A stretch of 64,000 nt of DNA from Paenibacillus hemerocallicola (GCF_006265175.1 NZ_VDCQ01000031.1:35165-99164); one strand, 5' to 3'. Positions 38,255-47,477 are shown, numbered from the stretch's first letter. The notes: generated by a model not told the origin, from the sequence alone. Translations and numbers: made by a program.

Positions 38255-40303
38255 ATGGAAATGAATCAATACCTAAGTATGTTTATCGACGAATCCAAGG
38301 AGCATTTGCAAGCTCTGAACGACAATATGCTGAAGCTGGAGGCCAGCCCGGAAGACATCGGCATCGTTCAGAGCATTTTCCGTTCGGCGCATACATTGAA
38401 AGGCATGTCGGCGACAATGGGCTTCGAAGATCTCGCCTCGCTGACGCACGAAATGGAAAACGTGCTGGACCTCGTCCGCAATCACAAGCTTGCGATGAAC
38501 CCGTTTATTTTCGACGCCATATTCAAAAGCCTGGATTCGCTCGAGGCGATGGTGGAGGACATTATTAACGGCGGAACCGGAAAAGCGGATGTCCGCGAAA
38601 TTATCGCCATTCTGAAATCGATCGTCTCCGGCGATTACGAGAAAGGAACGCCCGACGCAAGCAAGCCGGCAGCCGCAGCCGTTTCGTCCGAAGCGGAGCT
38701 GGACGAATTCCAATATTCCGTACTGATGCAGTCGCTGGAAGCGGGGCTTGGAGTTTACTGTCTGCAGGTCAGCGTGCAGGATACATGCGTGCTGAAAGCG
38801 GCTCGCGCCTATATGGTTTTCAACTATTTGGAGCAGAACGGGGAAGTCGTCAAATCGAACCCGTCTGTCGAAGATATCGAGAAAGAGAAGTTCGACAAAA
38901 CGTTTACGGTCTATTTCGTATCGGAGACGGGCAAGGAAGAGCTGGAGAAGCAGGTCGGCAATATTAGCGAGATCGAATCGGTCGGCGTCGAGAAGCTGGA
39001 TGCGGACGGGTTGAAGCGCAAAATGCAGAAGACCCAGGCCGCAACAGCCTCATCCGAAGCAGGCGCAGCGCAGCAGGAGGCCGCTCCGGCTGCGGCGTCG
39101 AAAGCGGAAGCGGCGTCTCCCAAGGCGCCGGCCGGAGGCGGGACGGCTGTCGCTTCGCGGACGATCCGCGTCGATATCGAGCGGCTTGACGTTTTGATGA
39201 ACTTGTTCAGCGAGCTGCTGATAGACCGGGTTCGCTTGGAGCAATTGGCCAGCGAAGTGCGCCGGAACGATTTGACCGAAACGGTTGAGCATATGGCGCG
39301 GGTAAGCAGCGACTTGCAAAATATCGTGCTAAAGCTGCGGATGGTGCCGATCGACAACGTATTCAACCGGTTTCCGAGAATGGTGCGCGATCTGGCCAAA
39401 AATCTCGAGAAAAAGGTCGATCTGGTCATTGCGGGAGCGGATACCGAGCTGGACCGGACCGTTATCGACGAAATAGGGGACCCGCTCGTCCATTTGCTCC
39501 GGAATTCCGTCGACCACGGCGTGGAGACGCTGCCGGAACGTACGGCCGCGGGCAAGCCGGAGACCGGGAACGTCTACTTGCGCGCGTTCCACAGCGGCAA
39601 TCACGTGTTCATCGAGATCGAAGACGACGGCAAGGGGATCAATCGGGATAAAGTGCTCGCGACCGCGCTGAAAAGAGGCGTCGTCACTCCGGAACAGGCG
39701 AAAACGTTGACCGATGAAGAAGTGTATTTGCTGTTGTTCGCCGCAGGCTTCAGTACGGCCGAGAAAATTTCCGACGTATCCGGACGGGGCGTCGGACTGG
39801 ACGTGGTCAAGACGAAGATCGAATCGCTCGGCGGACATGTGCAGGTCACCTCCAAGCTCGGTGCCGGGACGAAGTTTTCCGTACAGCTGCCTCTCACGCT
39901 ATCGATCATATCGGCCATGCTGGTCCGCCTCGGCAGCGAGAAATATGCGATTCCGCTTTCCTCCATCGTGGAAACGTCGGTCATTCGCAAAGAGCATATT
40001 CGCCGCGTGCACGGCAATAAAATGATGGATTTCCGCAATAGCATCATCCCGCTGCTGTCGCTAAGCTCCTTGTTCGAGGTGCCGGACTTCTCCGAAGAGA
40101 ACGAGTCGGAGACGGAAGTCGTCATCGTCCGGAAAGGCGACAAGCTGGTCGGACTGATGGTGGACGAGTTTATCGGTCAGCAGGAAATCGTACTGAAGAC
40201 GTTGGGCAAATATTTGACGAATTTATTCGCGGTTTCCGGGGCGACGATTCTCGGCGACGGACAAGTGGCTCTCATTATCGATACGAACGCACTTATAAAA
40301 TAA
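38255..40303 (+). CDS. cheA: Chemotaxis histidine kinase CheA
   Basis: CheA (682 aa) phosphorylates CheY and CheB. P1 has the phospho-His in FRSAHTLKGMSATMGF near residue 48. P2 is followed by an Ala-rich linker near residues 262-295. The P3 dimer domain leads to P4 with N-box HLLRNSVDHGVE, GRGVGLDVVKTKI and G2 motifs, and P5 is a CheW-like regulatory domain. GGGGGTG precedes the ATG. Confidence 0.97.
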   Translation: MEMNQYLSMFIDESKEHLQALNDNMLKLEASPEDIGIVQSIFRSAHTLKGMSATMGFEDLASLTHEMENVLDLVRNHKLAMNPFIFDAIFKSLDSLEAMVEDIINGGTGKADVREIIAILKSIVSGDYEKGTPDASKPAAAAVSSEAELDEFQYSVLMQSLEAGLGVYCLQVSVQDTCVLKAARAYMVFNYLEQNGEVVKSNPSVEDIEKEKFDKTFTVYFVSETGKEELEKQVGNISEIESVGVEKLDADGLKRKMQKTQAATASSEAGAAQQEAAPAAASKAEAASPKAPAGGGTAVASRTIRVDIERLDVLMNLFSELLIDRVRLEQLASEVRRNDLTETVEHMARVSSDLQNIVLKLRMVPIDNVFNRFPRMVRDLAKNLEKKVDLVIAGADTELDRTVIDEIGDPLVHLLRNSVDHGVETLPERTAAGKPETGNVYLRAFHSGNHVFIEIEDDGKGINRDKVLATALKRGVVTPEQAKTLTDEEVYLLLFAAGFSTAEKISDVSGRGVGLDVVKTKIESLGGHVQVTSKLGAGTKFSVQLPLTLSIISAMLVRLGSEKYAIPLSSIVETSVIRKEHIRRVHGNKMMDFRNSIIPLLSLSSLFEVPDFSEENESETEVVIVRKGDKLVGLMVDEFIGQQEIVLKTLGKYLTNLFAVSGATILGDGQVALIIDTNALIK

Positions 40304-40318
40304 TAGGGGGTAATCATC

Positions 40319-40780
40319 ATGGGAGAAGAGCTCAAAGTGATCGTGTTTTCCCTTGCTCATGAACAATATGGCGTAGAGGTGGAGAAGGTGCGGACGATCG
40401 AACGGATGCAGCCGTTGACGCGCGTTCCGAAAACGTTCGCCTTCGTCAAAGGCGTCATCAATTTGCGCGGCGTCGTCGTTCCGGTTATCGATTTGCGCGG
40501 CCGGTTCGGCTTGCCGGAAGAAGAATATACCGATAATTCGCGCATCATTATCGTCGCCGTGAAAGATATGGAGGTCGGCATGATCGTCGATAGCGCCAAT
40601 GACGTCGTCGATGTCGACGGCGACGCGATCGAGCAGCCTCCGGAAATCGTCGGCGGCATCCGCGCCAAATATTTGCGCGGATTGGCCAAGCTGAGCGATG
40701 ACCGGCTTCTCGTTCTGCTCAACCTGGAAGAAGTATTGAACAAGAGCGAAATCGCGCAGCTAGAGCAGTTTGGGGAATGA
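40319..40780 (+). CDS. cheW: Chemotaxis coupling protein CheW
   Basis: CheW (153 aa) links receptors to CheA. Two SH3-like subdomains contain VFSLAHEQYGVEVEKVRTIE and FVKGVINLRGVVVPVIDLR. ATG after GGGGG. Its TGA overlaps the cheC start. Confidence 0.96.
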   Translation: MGEELKVIVFSLAHEQYGVEVEKVRTIERMQPLTRVPKTFAFVKGVINLRGVVVPVIDLRGRFGLPEEEYTDNSRIIIVAVKDMEVGMIVDSANDVVDVDGDAIEQPPEIVGGIRAKYLRGLAKLSDDRLLVLLNLEEVLNKSEIAQLEQFGE

Positions 40781-41403
40781 CGATGCCGAGCTTTCACGAC
40801 TTCGCGGATTTTCAACTGGATGTGCTAAAGGAAGTAGGAAATATCGGTGCGGGAAATGCGGCGACGGCGTTGTCCAAACTGCTCAATCGACCAGTGGACA
40901 TGCAAGTTCCTCTCGTCAATATGCTGCCGTTCGAAGAGATTATCGAAGTACTGGGCGGTTCCGAGCAAATCGTGCTGACGATCTTTTTAAGGGTAACCGG
41001 CGATGCTCCGGGCAATATGTTTTTTATATTGACCAAACAATCCGCCAAGCAGCTGTTGAAGCATTTGGCCGGAATCGAAATTCAGAACGACGAGTTTTAT
41101 TCGGAGATGGAGCTGTCCGCTCTAAACGAAATCGGCAACATATTGGCAGGCTCTTACTTGTCGTCGCTTGCCGATTTCACCAAACTGAGCATGTCTCCTT
41201 CCGTGCCTTCGCTTGCGATCGACATGCTCGGCGCCGTAATCAGCTACGGATTGATTCAATACGGGGAAATGGGGGATAGGGCGTTGTTTATCGACACGAA
41301 ATTTTTTGAAGGAAACGATGCGGTGGAAGGACATTTCTTCCTCGTGCCGGATCCGGATTCGTTCGACAAAATTTTTAGCGCCCTGGGAGTGCCCCTCGAA
41401 TGA
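40777..41403 (+). CDS. cheC: CheY-P phosphatase CheC
   Basis: CheC (208 aa) dephosphorylates CheY-P and binds CheD. Both phosphatase motifs are visible: LKEVGNIGAGNAATALSKLL and LNEIGNILAGSYLSSLADFT. It overlaps cheW by 4 nt and cheD by 4 nt, so all three are likely coupled. Confidence 0.95.
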   Translation: MTMPSFHDFADFQLDVLKEVGNIGAGNAATALSKLLNRPVDMQVPLVNMLPFEEIIEVLGGSEQIVLTIFLRVTGDAPGNMFFILTKQSAKQLLKHLAGIEIQNDEFYSEMELSALNEIGNILAGSYLSSLADFTKLSMSPSVPSLAIDMLGAVISYGLIQYGEMGDRALFIDTKFFEGNDAVEGHFFLVPDPDSFDKIFSALGVPLE

Positions 41404-41894
41404 TCCAGGATCCTTTTATTAAGGTGGGAATGGCCGATTTGAACGTGGCGATAGGGACCGGCATCTTGAAAACGACAGGACTCGGCTCTTGCGTCGGCGT
41501 TACTTTGTACGATCCGAAAACGAAAGTGGCCGGTATGGCGCATGTGATGCTGCCTTCTTCGGAGATTGCCAAAGAAGGCAATCTGAACATTGCGAAATAC
41601 GCCGATACGGCGATCCCCGAGTTGTTGAAGCGGATGATCCTGCTGGGGGCGGCTCAACCGCGATTGGTGGCCAAAATGGCCGGGGGGGCACAAATGTTCG
41701 CTTTTCAATCGACGAGCGATACGATGCGGATCGGTCCGCGTAACGTGGAATCGTGCAAAGTGCAATTGAAGATATTATCCATTCCGGTCGTTGCCGAAGA
41801 TACCGGGGGAAATATGGGCAGAACGATCGAATTCAACTCGGGCAACGGCATTCTGATTTTACGAACCGTTCAACAAGGAGTCAAGGAACTGTAA
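41400..41894 (+). CDS. cheD: Chemoreceptor glutamine deamidase CheD
   Basis: CheD (164 aa) deamidates receptor glutamines and is modulated by CheC. The catalytic Cys lies in TTGLGSCVGVTLYDP, the His in AGMAHVMLPSS, and a conserved Thr in EDTGGNMGRTIEF. Start overlaps cheC. Confidence 0.96.
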   Translation: MIQDPFIKVGMADLNVAIGTGILKTTGLGSCVGVTLYDPKTKVAGMAHVMLPSSEIAKEGNLNIAKYADTAIPELLKRMILLGAAQPRLVAKMAGGAQMFAFQSTSDTMRIGPRNVESCKVQLKILSIPVVAEDTGGNMGRTIEFNSGNGILILRTVQQGVKEL

Positions 41895-41896
41895 CT

Positions 41897-42304
41897 ATGA
41901 TCGGATCCATTCGTTGGAACATCCTATTTGGTACTGTCGGATTTTTGCTTACTTTCCTCATGTCGGTCGGAAGCAATTTCATCGTCCGGGCGCTGCTGAA
42001 CAGCGCGTACAGCTTTCTGATATTGTTTGCCGTCGTATTTGCGCTGCGCTGGATTCTCGGTACGCTTGTCGGTTTGAAAGGCGTATCCGATCCGGTCGGG
42101 CATGCTGCCGAGGATGTAGGAAATGCGGTTAATGAGACGACCCCGGACGATCAGGACCAATTGAACGATTTGCTGAAAAATCAATTGAAAGGTCCCGAAT
42201 CGACCGAGCCGTTCGTTCCGCTCCAGCCGAAGAAGCTTGCTTCGGTGCCTGATGCGGATCCGGAACAACTGGCGCAAGCGTTGCGACAATTGAAAGAAGA
42301 GTAA
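41897..42304 (+). CDS. Small two-helix membrane protein between cheD and sigD
   Basis: The 135-aa product has two predicted membrane helices (FGTVGFLLTFLMSVGSNFIV and FLILFAVVFALRWILGTLV) and an acidic, Pro-rich cytoplasmic tail ending ALRQLKEE. The frame is open further upstream, but the ATG at 41897 is the first with plausible spacing (AAGGA upstream). It lies in a spot where B. subtilis has cheD followed directly by sigD. Function unknown; a motility role is inferred from the operon only. Confidence 0.75.
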   Translation: MIGSIRWNILFGTVGFLLTFLMSVGSNFIVRALLNSAYSFLILFAVVFALRWILGTLVGLKGVSDPVGHAAEDVGNAVNETTPDDQDQLNDLLKNQLKGPESTEPFVPLQPKKLASVPDADPEQLAQALRQLKEE

Positions 42305-42320
42305 GGAGTGCTGTTAGTAC

Positions 42321-43106
42321 ATGACTCAACCAAAGCAATCCCCCTTGTCCAATATCGAGATTTGGAAACAATGGAAAAGTGAAGGTTTGCTTTCGGCGAA
42401 ACAGTCGTTGATCGAGCAGCATTTGCCGCTGGTCGATTACGTGGTCGGCCGACTTCTGATCGGGTTGCCCAAAAACGTTTCTAGGGACGATATATCCAGT
42501 TATGGTATAATGGGGCTGATCGATGCGATCGAGAAATTCGATTACGAGCGAGGGCTCCAGTTCGAAACGTATGCGTCCTGGCGCATTCGCGGCGCGATGA
42601 TCGACGGCTTGCGGCAGGGCGATTGGGTGCCCCGTTCGGTCAGGGAAAAGGCCAAAAAAATCGAGGAAGCTTATCAGTTGCTGGAGCAGCACTATTTGCG
42701 TTCCGTCACCGACTCCGAGATAAGCGATTACTTGAACGTGAGCGAGAAGGAATTTCAACAGATGCTGCAGGAGATTTCGGTCACTACGGTATGCTCGTTC
42801 GACGATCCGATCAAGGAAGAAGAGTCGGAAACGCGCCTATCGCTCATGGTGGATGAAAAAGCGAAAAATCCGGAAAGCCAGGTCAACGACTTTTTCCTGA
42901 AAGAATCGTTGGCCAAAGCGATCGACAAGCTTACGGAGAAAGAACGCACCGTCGTCTCGCTGTTTTATTACGAGGAGCTGTCTTTAAGCGAAATAGCGGA
43001 GGTAATGTCATTGTCTCCCTCCCGCATTTCGCAGCTGCATTCGAAAGCGATATTGCGGCTCCGGGGATCGCTCGGCAGATGGAAAAATCAATTGATGCAG
43101 CAATAA
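42321..43106 (+). CDS. sigD: RNA polymerase sigma factor SigD (FliA/WhiG)
   Basis: SigD (261 aa) directs transcription of late flagellar, chemotaxis and autolysin genes. Region 2 contains LPLVDYVVGRLLIGLPKNVS and the DNA-melting part YASWRIRGAMIDGLRQGDWV. Region 4 HTH has LSLSEIAEVMSLSPSRISQL near the C-terminus. ATG after AAGGAG. Its position near the operon 3' end means SigD output depends on readthrough of the whole transcript. Confidence 0.97.
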   Translation: MTQPKQSPLSNIEIWKQWKSEGLLSAKQSLIEQHLPLVDYVVGRLLIGLPKNVSRDDISSYGIMGLIDAIEKFDYERGLQFETYASWRIRGAMIDGLRQGDWVPRSVREKAKKIEEAYQLLEQHYLRSVTDSEISDYLNVSEKEFQQMLQEISVTTVCSFDDPIKEEESETRLSLMVDEKAKNPESQVNDFFLKESLAKAIDKLTEKERTVVSLFYYEELSLSEIAEVMSLSPSRISQLHSKAILRLRGSLGRWKNQLMQQ

Positions 43107-43132
43107 CTGGAAGTGAAGAAGGGGGGATCGGC

Positions 43133-44539
43133 TTGTCCAATGAATTGCCTTTGGAGCACTACATGAGTGTGAGCCTGGCCGAGGACAAATGTTCAGCCTC
43201 CATCCAAATTGTTACGATTCCGGACTCTTTCACCTATACGGTTAACGACATCATCGCGTTTCTTCATAAAAATAACGTGCGACACGGAATACAACAAGAT
43301 ACGATCCAGCAGATCATCCGCGAGCCGAAACCGTTTATCCAGACGAAAACCGTAGTCGCGGTCGGGGACCTCCCCGGCGACGGCATCGACGGAGAGATTC
43401 GAAACCTGTACGATAGGGATGCGCATATGAAGAAGCCGACAGAGCTCGAGGACGGTACTGTCGACTTTAAGGAAGTTACCCGGCTGACCAATGTCCGCAA
43501 AGGACAGCTCATAGCGGAGCGTCTTCCCGCGAAGGACGGGGCTCCTGGAAAGACGGTCACCGGCGAGGTCATTCCCGGACGCAAAGGGAAAGAAGCGCGC
43601 TTAAAAATCGGCAAAAACGTAGTGGCCGACGGCGAGCAGAAAGCGCTTTATGCCGCGATTGACGGTATGGTCGTCAAAACCGACAACGAGAAAATAAACG
43701 TTTTCCCCGTCTATGAGGTGAACGGCGATGTCGACTACAAAATCGGAAATATCGATTTTCTGGGAACGGTCGTCATCCGGGGGAATGTCATCTCCGGCTT
43801 TAAAGTGAAGGCGGCCGGCGATATTCGCATTACGGGAGGCGTCGAAGGGGCGGAAGTCGAAGCGTTGGGCTCGATCGAGATCAGCGCCGGCGTACTCGGT
43901 CACAATAAAGCCGTCATTCGGGCGGGCGTCAACGTGAAAAGCTCCTTCATCCAGGACGCAACGATCGAGGCCGGGCAAGACGTACTCGTGTCGCAAAGCA
44001 TTTTGCATTCCCAGGTACGGGCGGGCCAATCGGTCATGTGCACCGGTCCGAAAGGTTTGATCGTAGGCGGTGCGGTGCAAGCCGGCGAGAAAGTAATCGC
44101 CCGTACGATCGGCAATACGATGTCCACCCCGACGGCGATCGAGGTTGGCGTCTTGCCCGAGCTTCGCAATGAGCTCACCGCTCTTCGTCAGCAGCTAAGG
44201 CAAGTTCAGGAAGGCTTGGACAAGACGGATAAGGCGCTCGTATTGCTTGATCAGCTGGCCGCGGCCGGAGCTTTGTCCTCCGAGAAGCTCGCGATGCGAA
44301 TCAAGCTGACGCATACGAAAAAACAATCGTTGGAAGAACAAGCCGGATTCAAAGAACGTATATTGGAAATTGAAAAAACGCTCGAAGACACCGATCGCGC
44401 CAAAGTTGAGGTCATATCCGTCATTTACGGCGGGACCAAGATCGTAATCGGCCGGTATACGCGTTTTGTAAAAGACGCTTCTCCGAGGGTCCATTTCGTA
44501 TATTCCGAAGGCGACATCGCCATGCTTCCGAATGTATAG
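43133..44539 (+). CDS. FapA (DUF342) family protein
   Basis: The 468-aa product has an N-terminal domain and a right-handed beta-helix-like region with repeated Gly and Val spacing (AAGDIRITGGVEGAEVEALG, VRAGQSVMCTGPKGLIVGG), then a C-terminal coiled coil (LRNELTALRQQLRQVQEGLD). DUF342 proteins occur near sigD and in polar polymer genes; the function is not settled. The TTG at 43133 follows GGGGGG by 6 nt; an in-frame ATG at 43079 sits inside sigD without a ribosome site. Confidence 0.87.
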   Translation: MSNELPLEHYMSVSLAEDKCSASIQIVTIPDSFTYTVNDIIAFLHKNNVRHGIQQDTIQQIIREPKPFIQTKTVVAVGDLPGDGIDGEIRNLYDRDAHMKKPTELEDGTVDFKEVTRLTNVRKGQLIAERLPAKDGAPGKTVTGEVIPGRKGKEARLKIGKNVVADGEQKALYAAIDGMVVKTDNEKINVFPVYEVNGDVDYKIGNIDFLGTVVIRGNVISGFKVKAAGDIRITGGVEGAEVEALGSIEISAGVLGHNKAVIRAGVNVKSSFIQDATIEAGQDVLVSQSILHSQVRAGQSVMCTGPKGLIVGGAVQAGEKVIARTIGNTMSTPTAIEVGVLPELRNELTALRQQLRQVQEGLDKTDKALVLLDQLAAAGALSSEKLAMRIKLTHTKKQSLEEQAGFKERILEIEKTLEDTDRAKVEVISVIYGGTKIVIGRYTRFVKDASPRVHFVYSEGDIAMLPNV

Positions 44540-44542
44540 TGT

Positions 44543-44563
44543 CATTGGGAAGTTTTCCCAATG
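44543..44563 (+). terminator. Intercistronic hairpin after the FapA-like gene
   Basis: CATTGGGAA (44543-44551) and TTCCCAATG (44555-44563) form a perfect 9-bp stem with loop GTT. There is no T-run, so termination is uncertain. Confidence 0.5.
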
Positions 44564-44614
44564 CATTATAGTTATCGTTCTTCTTGCATGCACAATCGGA
44601 TAGGGGTGAAGGGC

Positions 44615-44944
44615 ATGAGTTTCAGATCGGTTGAAATGCAAATCGCCATTCCTCGCACAAGCGAAATCGGTCATGCGCAAAACCATTTGATGCAAAAGCC
44701 GGTTTACGACCAAGAGGCATTAGCCGCCAAGATGATGCTGCAAAAAGAAAGAGAGCTCAAGCAAAGCACGAAAATCGACGAACCTGACGGACCCGTTGTT
44801 CGGGACGAACGGCAGGCGGGGAAGGGCGACCAAGGCAAGAAAGAGCGGAAGAAGGGTAAAACGCAGGGCGGCGCCGGCGAGACGTCCGGTTCGGCCAAGT
44901 CCGGTCATCCTTACAAAGGCCAACATATAGATTTTTCTCTGTAA
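44615..44944 (+). CDS. Hypothetical basic-tail protein, 109 aa
   Basis: The ATG at 44615 follows AGGGGTGAAGGG and gives MSFRSVEMQIAIPRTSEIG. The first half is helical, including LAAKMMLQKERELKQSTK. The second half is a low-complexity Lys/Gly/Gln tail. No family is recognised. The start motif VEMQIAIPRT is well ordered and may bind a partner. Co-oriented within the 3' end of the fla/che run. Confidence 0.65.
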   Translation: MSFRSVEMQIAIPRTSEIGHAQNHLMQKPVYDQEALAAKMMLQKERELKQSTKIDEPDGPVVRDERQAGKGDQGKKERKKGKTQGGAGETSGSAKSGHPYKGQHIDFSL

Positions 44945-44984
44945 CGTCGCTACACAATCCCAACTCAGATAAAGGATGAGTACC

Positions 44985-45602
44985 GTGGAACCTTGGCTTT
45001 ACATCGTTTTGTTAGGGCTTGTCCTGGTTGTATACGCGAAGTTCGTTCCGAAACGGGAACAGCCATCCAAGCAAACGAACGTGATCAAAGAGATCGAGGA
45101 TACGATGGAACAATTTTCAGCCGAGCTGGAAGAAGAAAACCGGCAATTCCTCGGGCTCGTATCCGACATGAAGAAAGAGCACGACATCCATACCTCTAAG
45201 CTGCAGGGGCGGATCGAAGCATTGGAGCAGCAAAACCGCGCGGTCAACGATCAGCTTTCTTTGCTCATCCGGGCCGAGCAAAAGCGCAGGGACGACCTGC
45301 CATCGCTGAAGGAAGAATCGTTGCGCCAACCCATTTTGTCGGCTTCGCGTTCCATCGTTCAGGAAATGGTCGAGTTGAACGACGCGGAGCGGGACAAGCT
45401 TTCGTCGTCATTACCGGCGGACTCGCATTCCAGCCAACCGGAACGAGGACCGATGAACATCCGGGAAAGGTATGCGAACGTATTTCACCTGTACGACCAA
45501 GGGAAATCGACGGAATATATCGCCAAAAAGCTGGAGATGAACAAGGGCGAAGTGATGCTGATCATTCAGCTTGCGAAACAGGAGGATCAGGCTCGTGTTT
45601 AA
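44985..45602 (+). CDS. SwrB-like membrane coiled-coil protein
   Basis: The 205-aa product has an N-terminal membrane helix (WLYIVLLGLVLVVYAKFV), a long coiled coil (residues 30-90), and a C-terminal HTH-like segment (YDQGKSTEYIAKKLEMNKGE). This layout and its place after sigD match B. subtilis SwrB (YlxL), which helps activate the flagellar export apparatus. Sequence identity is not established here. The GTG at 44985 is 9 nt after AGGA; the ATG at 44976 abuts it. Confidence 0.7.
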   Translation: MEPWLYIVLLGLVLVVYAKFVPKREQPSKQTNVIKEIEDTMEQFSAELEEENRQFLGLVSDMKKEHDIHTSKLQGRIEALEQQNRAVNDQLSLLIRAEQKRRDDLPSLKEESLRQPILSASRSIVQEMVELNDAERDKLSSSLPADSHSSQPERGPMNIRERYANVFHLYDQGKSTEYIAKKLEMNKGEVMLIIQLAKQEDQARV

Positions 45603-46122
45603 GAACAAATTTTTTTTGTACGGGCTGGGTCTCGGTCTTATCGCAGGCGCGGTATTGCTGCAGCTGATGTTCAAGGTGGACGAGATGGAAGGGCGCACGT
45701 TGGATGCGGGGCAATCCGCTTCCGCATTGGAGCAGCTTCAGGCACAGGCGGACAAGCTGAATTACAAAATCGTTCCGAAGGCGCAGACGATCTATTCGGA
45801 CAAGGATATCGAAACCTTGAAGCAAAAGGCGGCCGAAGAAGAACGGAACAAAATCGCCAAGCAGACGGCGTCACCTACCGTGCAGGGCGCAAGTACTTCG
45901 CAGCCTGCTGCCAAAACGGTGCGCACCGTCTACATTTCCGAGCGGATGGACGCTTCCCAGGTTGCGGACATGTTCGTCAAGGCCAATCTTCTGCCGGATA
46001 CGAGCGGTCTTGTTGCATCGCTGTACCAGAAGAAGCTGACAACGCGTATCAGGGCCGGCTCGTATTCGTTCGAGGATCAACCTACCGTGGACGATATTAT
46101 TGCGCAAATCACGATTCAATAG
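45595..46122 (+). CDS. MltG/YceG-like N-terminal domain protein
   Basis: The 175-aa product has an N-terminal membrane anchor (FFLYGLGLGLIAGAVLLQLM), a Gln/Ala-rich linker and a C-terminal domain resembling the LysM-like N-terminal part of MltG (VYISERMDASQVADMF, TRIRAGSYSFEDQPTVDDII). The catalytic transglycosylase part is absent. The GTG at 45595 is 9 nt after GGAGG and overlaps the previous gene by 8 nt. Function unknown; cell-wall association is inferred. Confidence 0.75.
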   Translation: MFKNKFFLYGLGLGLIAGAVLLQLMFKVDEMEGRTLDAGQSASALEQLQAQADKLNYKIVPKAQTIYSDKDIETLKQKAAEEERNKIAKQTASPTVQGASTSQPAAKTVRTVYISERMDASQVADMFVKANLLPDTSGLVASLYQKKLTTRIRAGSYSFEDQPTVDDIIAQITIQ

Positions 46123-46160
46123 TTTGACCGATGCTTCAGTGCCTAATCGGACCCGCTCGT

Positions 46161-46183
46161 TCCCCCTTCATCAAGGGGGATTT
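46161..46183 (+). terminator. Terminator ending the fla/che-linked run
   Basis: TCCCCCTT (46161-46168) and AAGGGGGA (46173-46180) form a perfect 8-bp stem with loop CATC, then TTTATG. The tail is short, so readthrough into the next small gene is possible. Confidence 0.7.
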
Positions 46184-46225
46184 ATGCTTTATAAACGGAA
46201 ACGGCTTCTAAAGGAGGCGATCGCG

Positions 46226-46435
46226 ATGGCCAAATACGTCGTACAGTTCTTTTTCATGGGCGGAGGTACGCACAGCATGGAGGTACAAGCCGACACGTTC
46301 ACGCAGGTGTCGATGAGCATTACCCAGAACCGCGACGGCTGGTTCGGCAAGCAAGGAGATCTGATCAACCTTAAAAATGTGGAGCGCGTGCAAATAACGG
46401 AAGCGGACGATGCCAGAGGGAGAAACGGCCGATAG
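46226..46435 (+). CDS. Small hypothetical protein, 69 aa
   Basis: The ATG at 46226 follows AAAGGAGG by 8 nt. The product MAKYVVQFFFMGGGTHSMEV is a compact beta-rich fold ending in a Lys/Asp/Arg tail. The SMEVQADTFTQVSMSITQN and LINLKNVERVQI strands resemble small single-domain PH/Sm-like proteins, but no family is recognised. A predicted standalone gene between the fla/che terminator and rpsB. Confidence 0.65.
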   Translation: MAKYVVQFFFMGGGTHSMEVQADTFTQVSMSITQNRDGWFGKQGDLINLKNVERVQITEADDARGRNGR

Positions 46436-46524
46436 CCCAGGCCGGAATGGGAGGCTACTGGATAACGAGTACGCCTTTCATCGGATCGGTATTCGATCCA
46501 TGCTGTCGAAACGTGCAAACTGTG

Positions 46525-46554
46525 TTGCAAAGCGCATTTCAGTTATGGTATAGT
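46525..46554 (+). promoter_or_regulatory. SigA promoter of rpsB
   Basis: TTGCAA (46525-46530), 18 nt, then TATAGT (46549-46554), with a TGG extended -10. A leader of about 155 nt (46560-46715) follows with no strong terminator hairpin; ribosomal protein S2 leaders are autoregulated in some bacteria, but no such structure could be shown here. Confidence 0.65.
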
Positions 46555-46715
46555 AATTGACGGTGTTAAACCACGCACGCCATTCAATTCCGCTGAAGGT
46601 GCTCCGGAAAGCCCAAGAGTCCTACTTTTCGGGAACCCGACAGGGACGGAGTCTCATCGGAAGATGCGAACGGCGGAGGAAACCAAAAAAACCAATTTTA
46701 AGGAGGTGTGTGAAG

Positions 46716-47414
46716 ATGGCAGTAATCTCCATGAAGCAGCTTCTCGAAGCTGGGGTACACTTCGGTCATCAAACTCGTCGCTGGAACCCGAAAATGGATC
46801 GTTACATCTTCACCGAAAGAAACGGAATTTATATTATCGACCTGCAAAAGACGGTCAAAAAAGTCGAGGAAGCTTACAACTTCGTTAAATCGGTCGCCGA
46901 CCAAAACGGCACGATCCTCTTCGTAGGAACGAAAAAACAAGCTCAAGACTCCGTCAAAGAAGAAGCAGAGCGTTGCGGCATGTACTATATCAACCAACGC
47001 TGGTTGGGCGGTACGCTGACCAACTTCCAAACGATCCAAAAGCGGGTTAACCGCCTGCACGAGCTGGATCGCATGGAAAGCGACGGAACGTTCGATCTGC
47101 TCCCGAAAAAAGAAGTCATTTTGCTCCGCAAAGAAATGGAACGCCTCGAGAAGTTCTTGGGCGGCATTAAACATATGAAAGCATTGCCGAGCGCACTCTT
47201 CGTCATCGACCCGCGCAAAGAACGCATCGCGGTTGCGGAAGCACGCAAGCTGGGTATTCCGATCGTCGGTATCGTCGACACGAACTGCGATCCGGACGAG
47301 ATCGACTACGTGATTCCGGGCAACGACGACGCGATTCGCGCCGTGAAGCTGTTGACGGGCAAAATCGCCGATGCGGTCGTAGAAGCTCATCAAGGCGAGC
47401 AAACGACAGCGTAA
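46716..47414 (+). CDS. rpsB: 30S ribosomal protein S2
   Basis: RpsB (232 aa) starts [20 protein letters not shown] and has [20 protein letters not shown] and [20 protein letters not shown], all diagnostic. The ATG follows TAAGGAGG. tsf follows after a terminator. Confidence 0.98.
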   Translation: MAVISMKQLLEAGVHFGHQTRRWNPKMDRYIFTERNGIYIIDLQKTVKKVEEAYNFVKSVADQNGTILFVGTKKQAQDSVKEEAERCGMYYINQRWLGGTLTNFQTIQKRVNRLHELDRMESDGTFDLLPKKEVILLRKEMERLEKFLGGIKHMKALPSALFVIDPRKERIAVAEARKLGIPIVGIVDTNCDPDEIDYVIPGNDDAIRAVKLLTGKIADAVVEAHQGEQTTA

Positions 47415-47433
47415 CAAGCACGGTTGACGACAA

Positions 47434-47477
47434 AAGGGTGGTTTGAAGGTTATATAACCTCTTGCCGCCCTTTTTTT
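47434..47477 (+). terminator. rpsB-tsf terminator
   Basis: GGGTGG (47436-47441) pairs with CCGCCC (47465-47470), an inner AGGTTATATAACCT palindrome extends it, and seven T end it. It probably gives partial termination, lowering tsf relative to rpsB. Confidence 0.85.
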
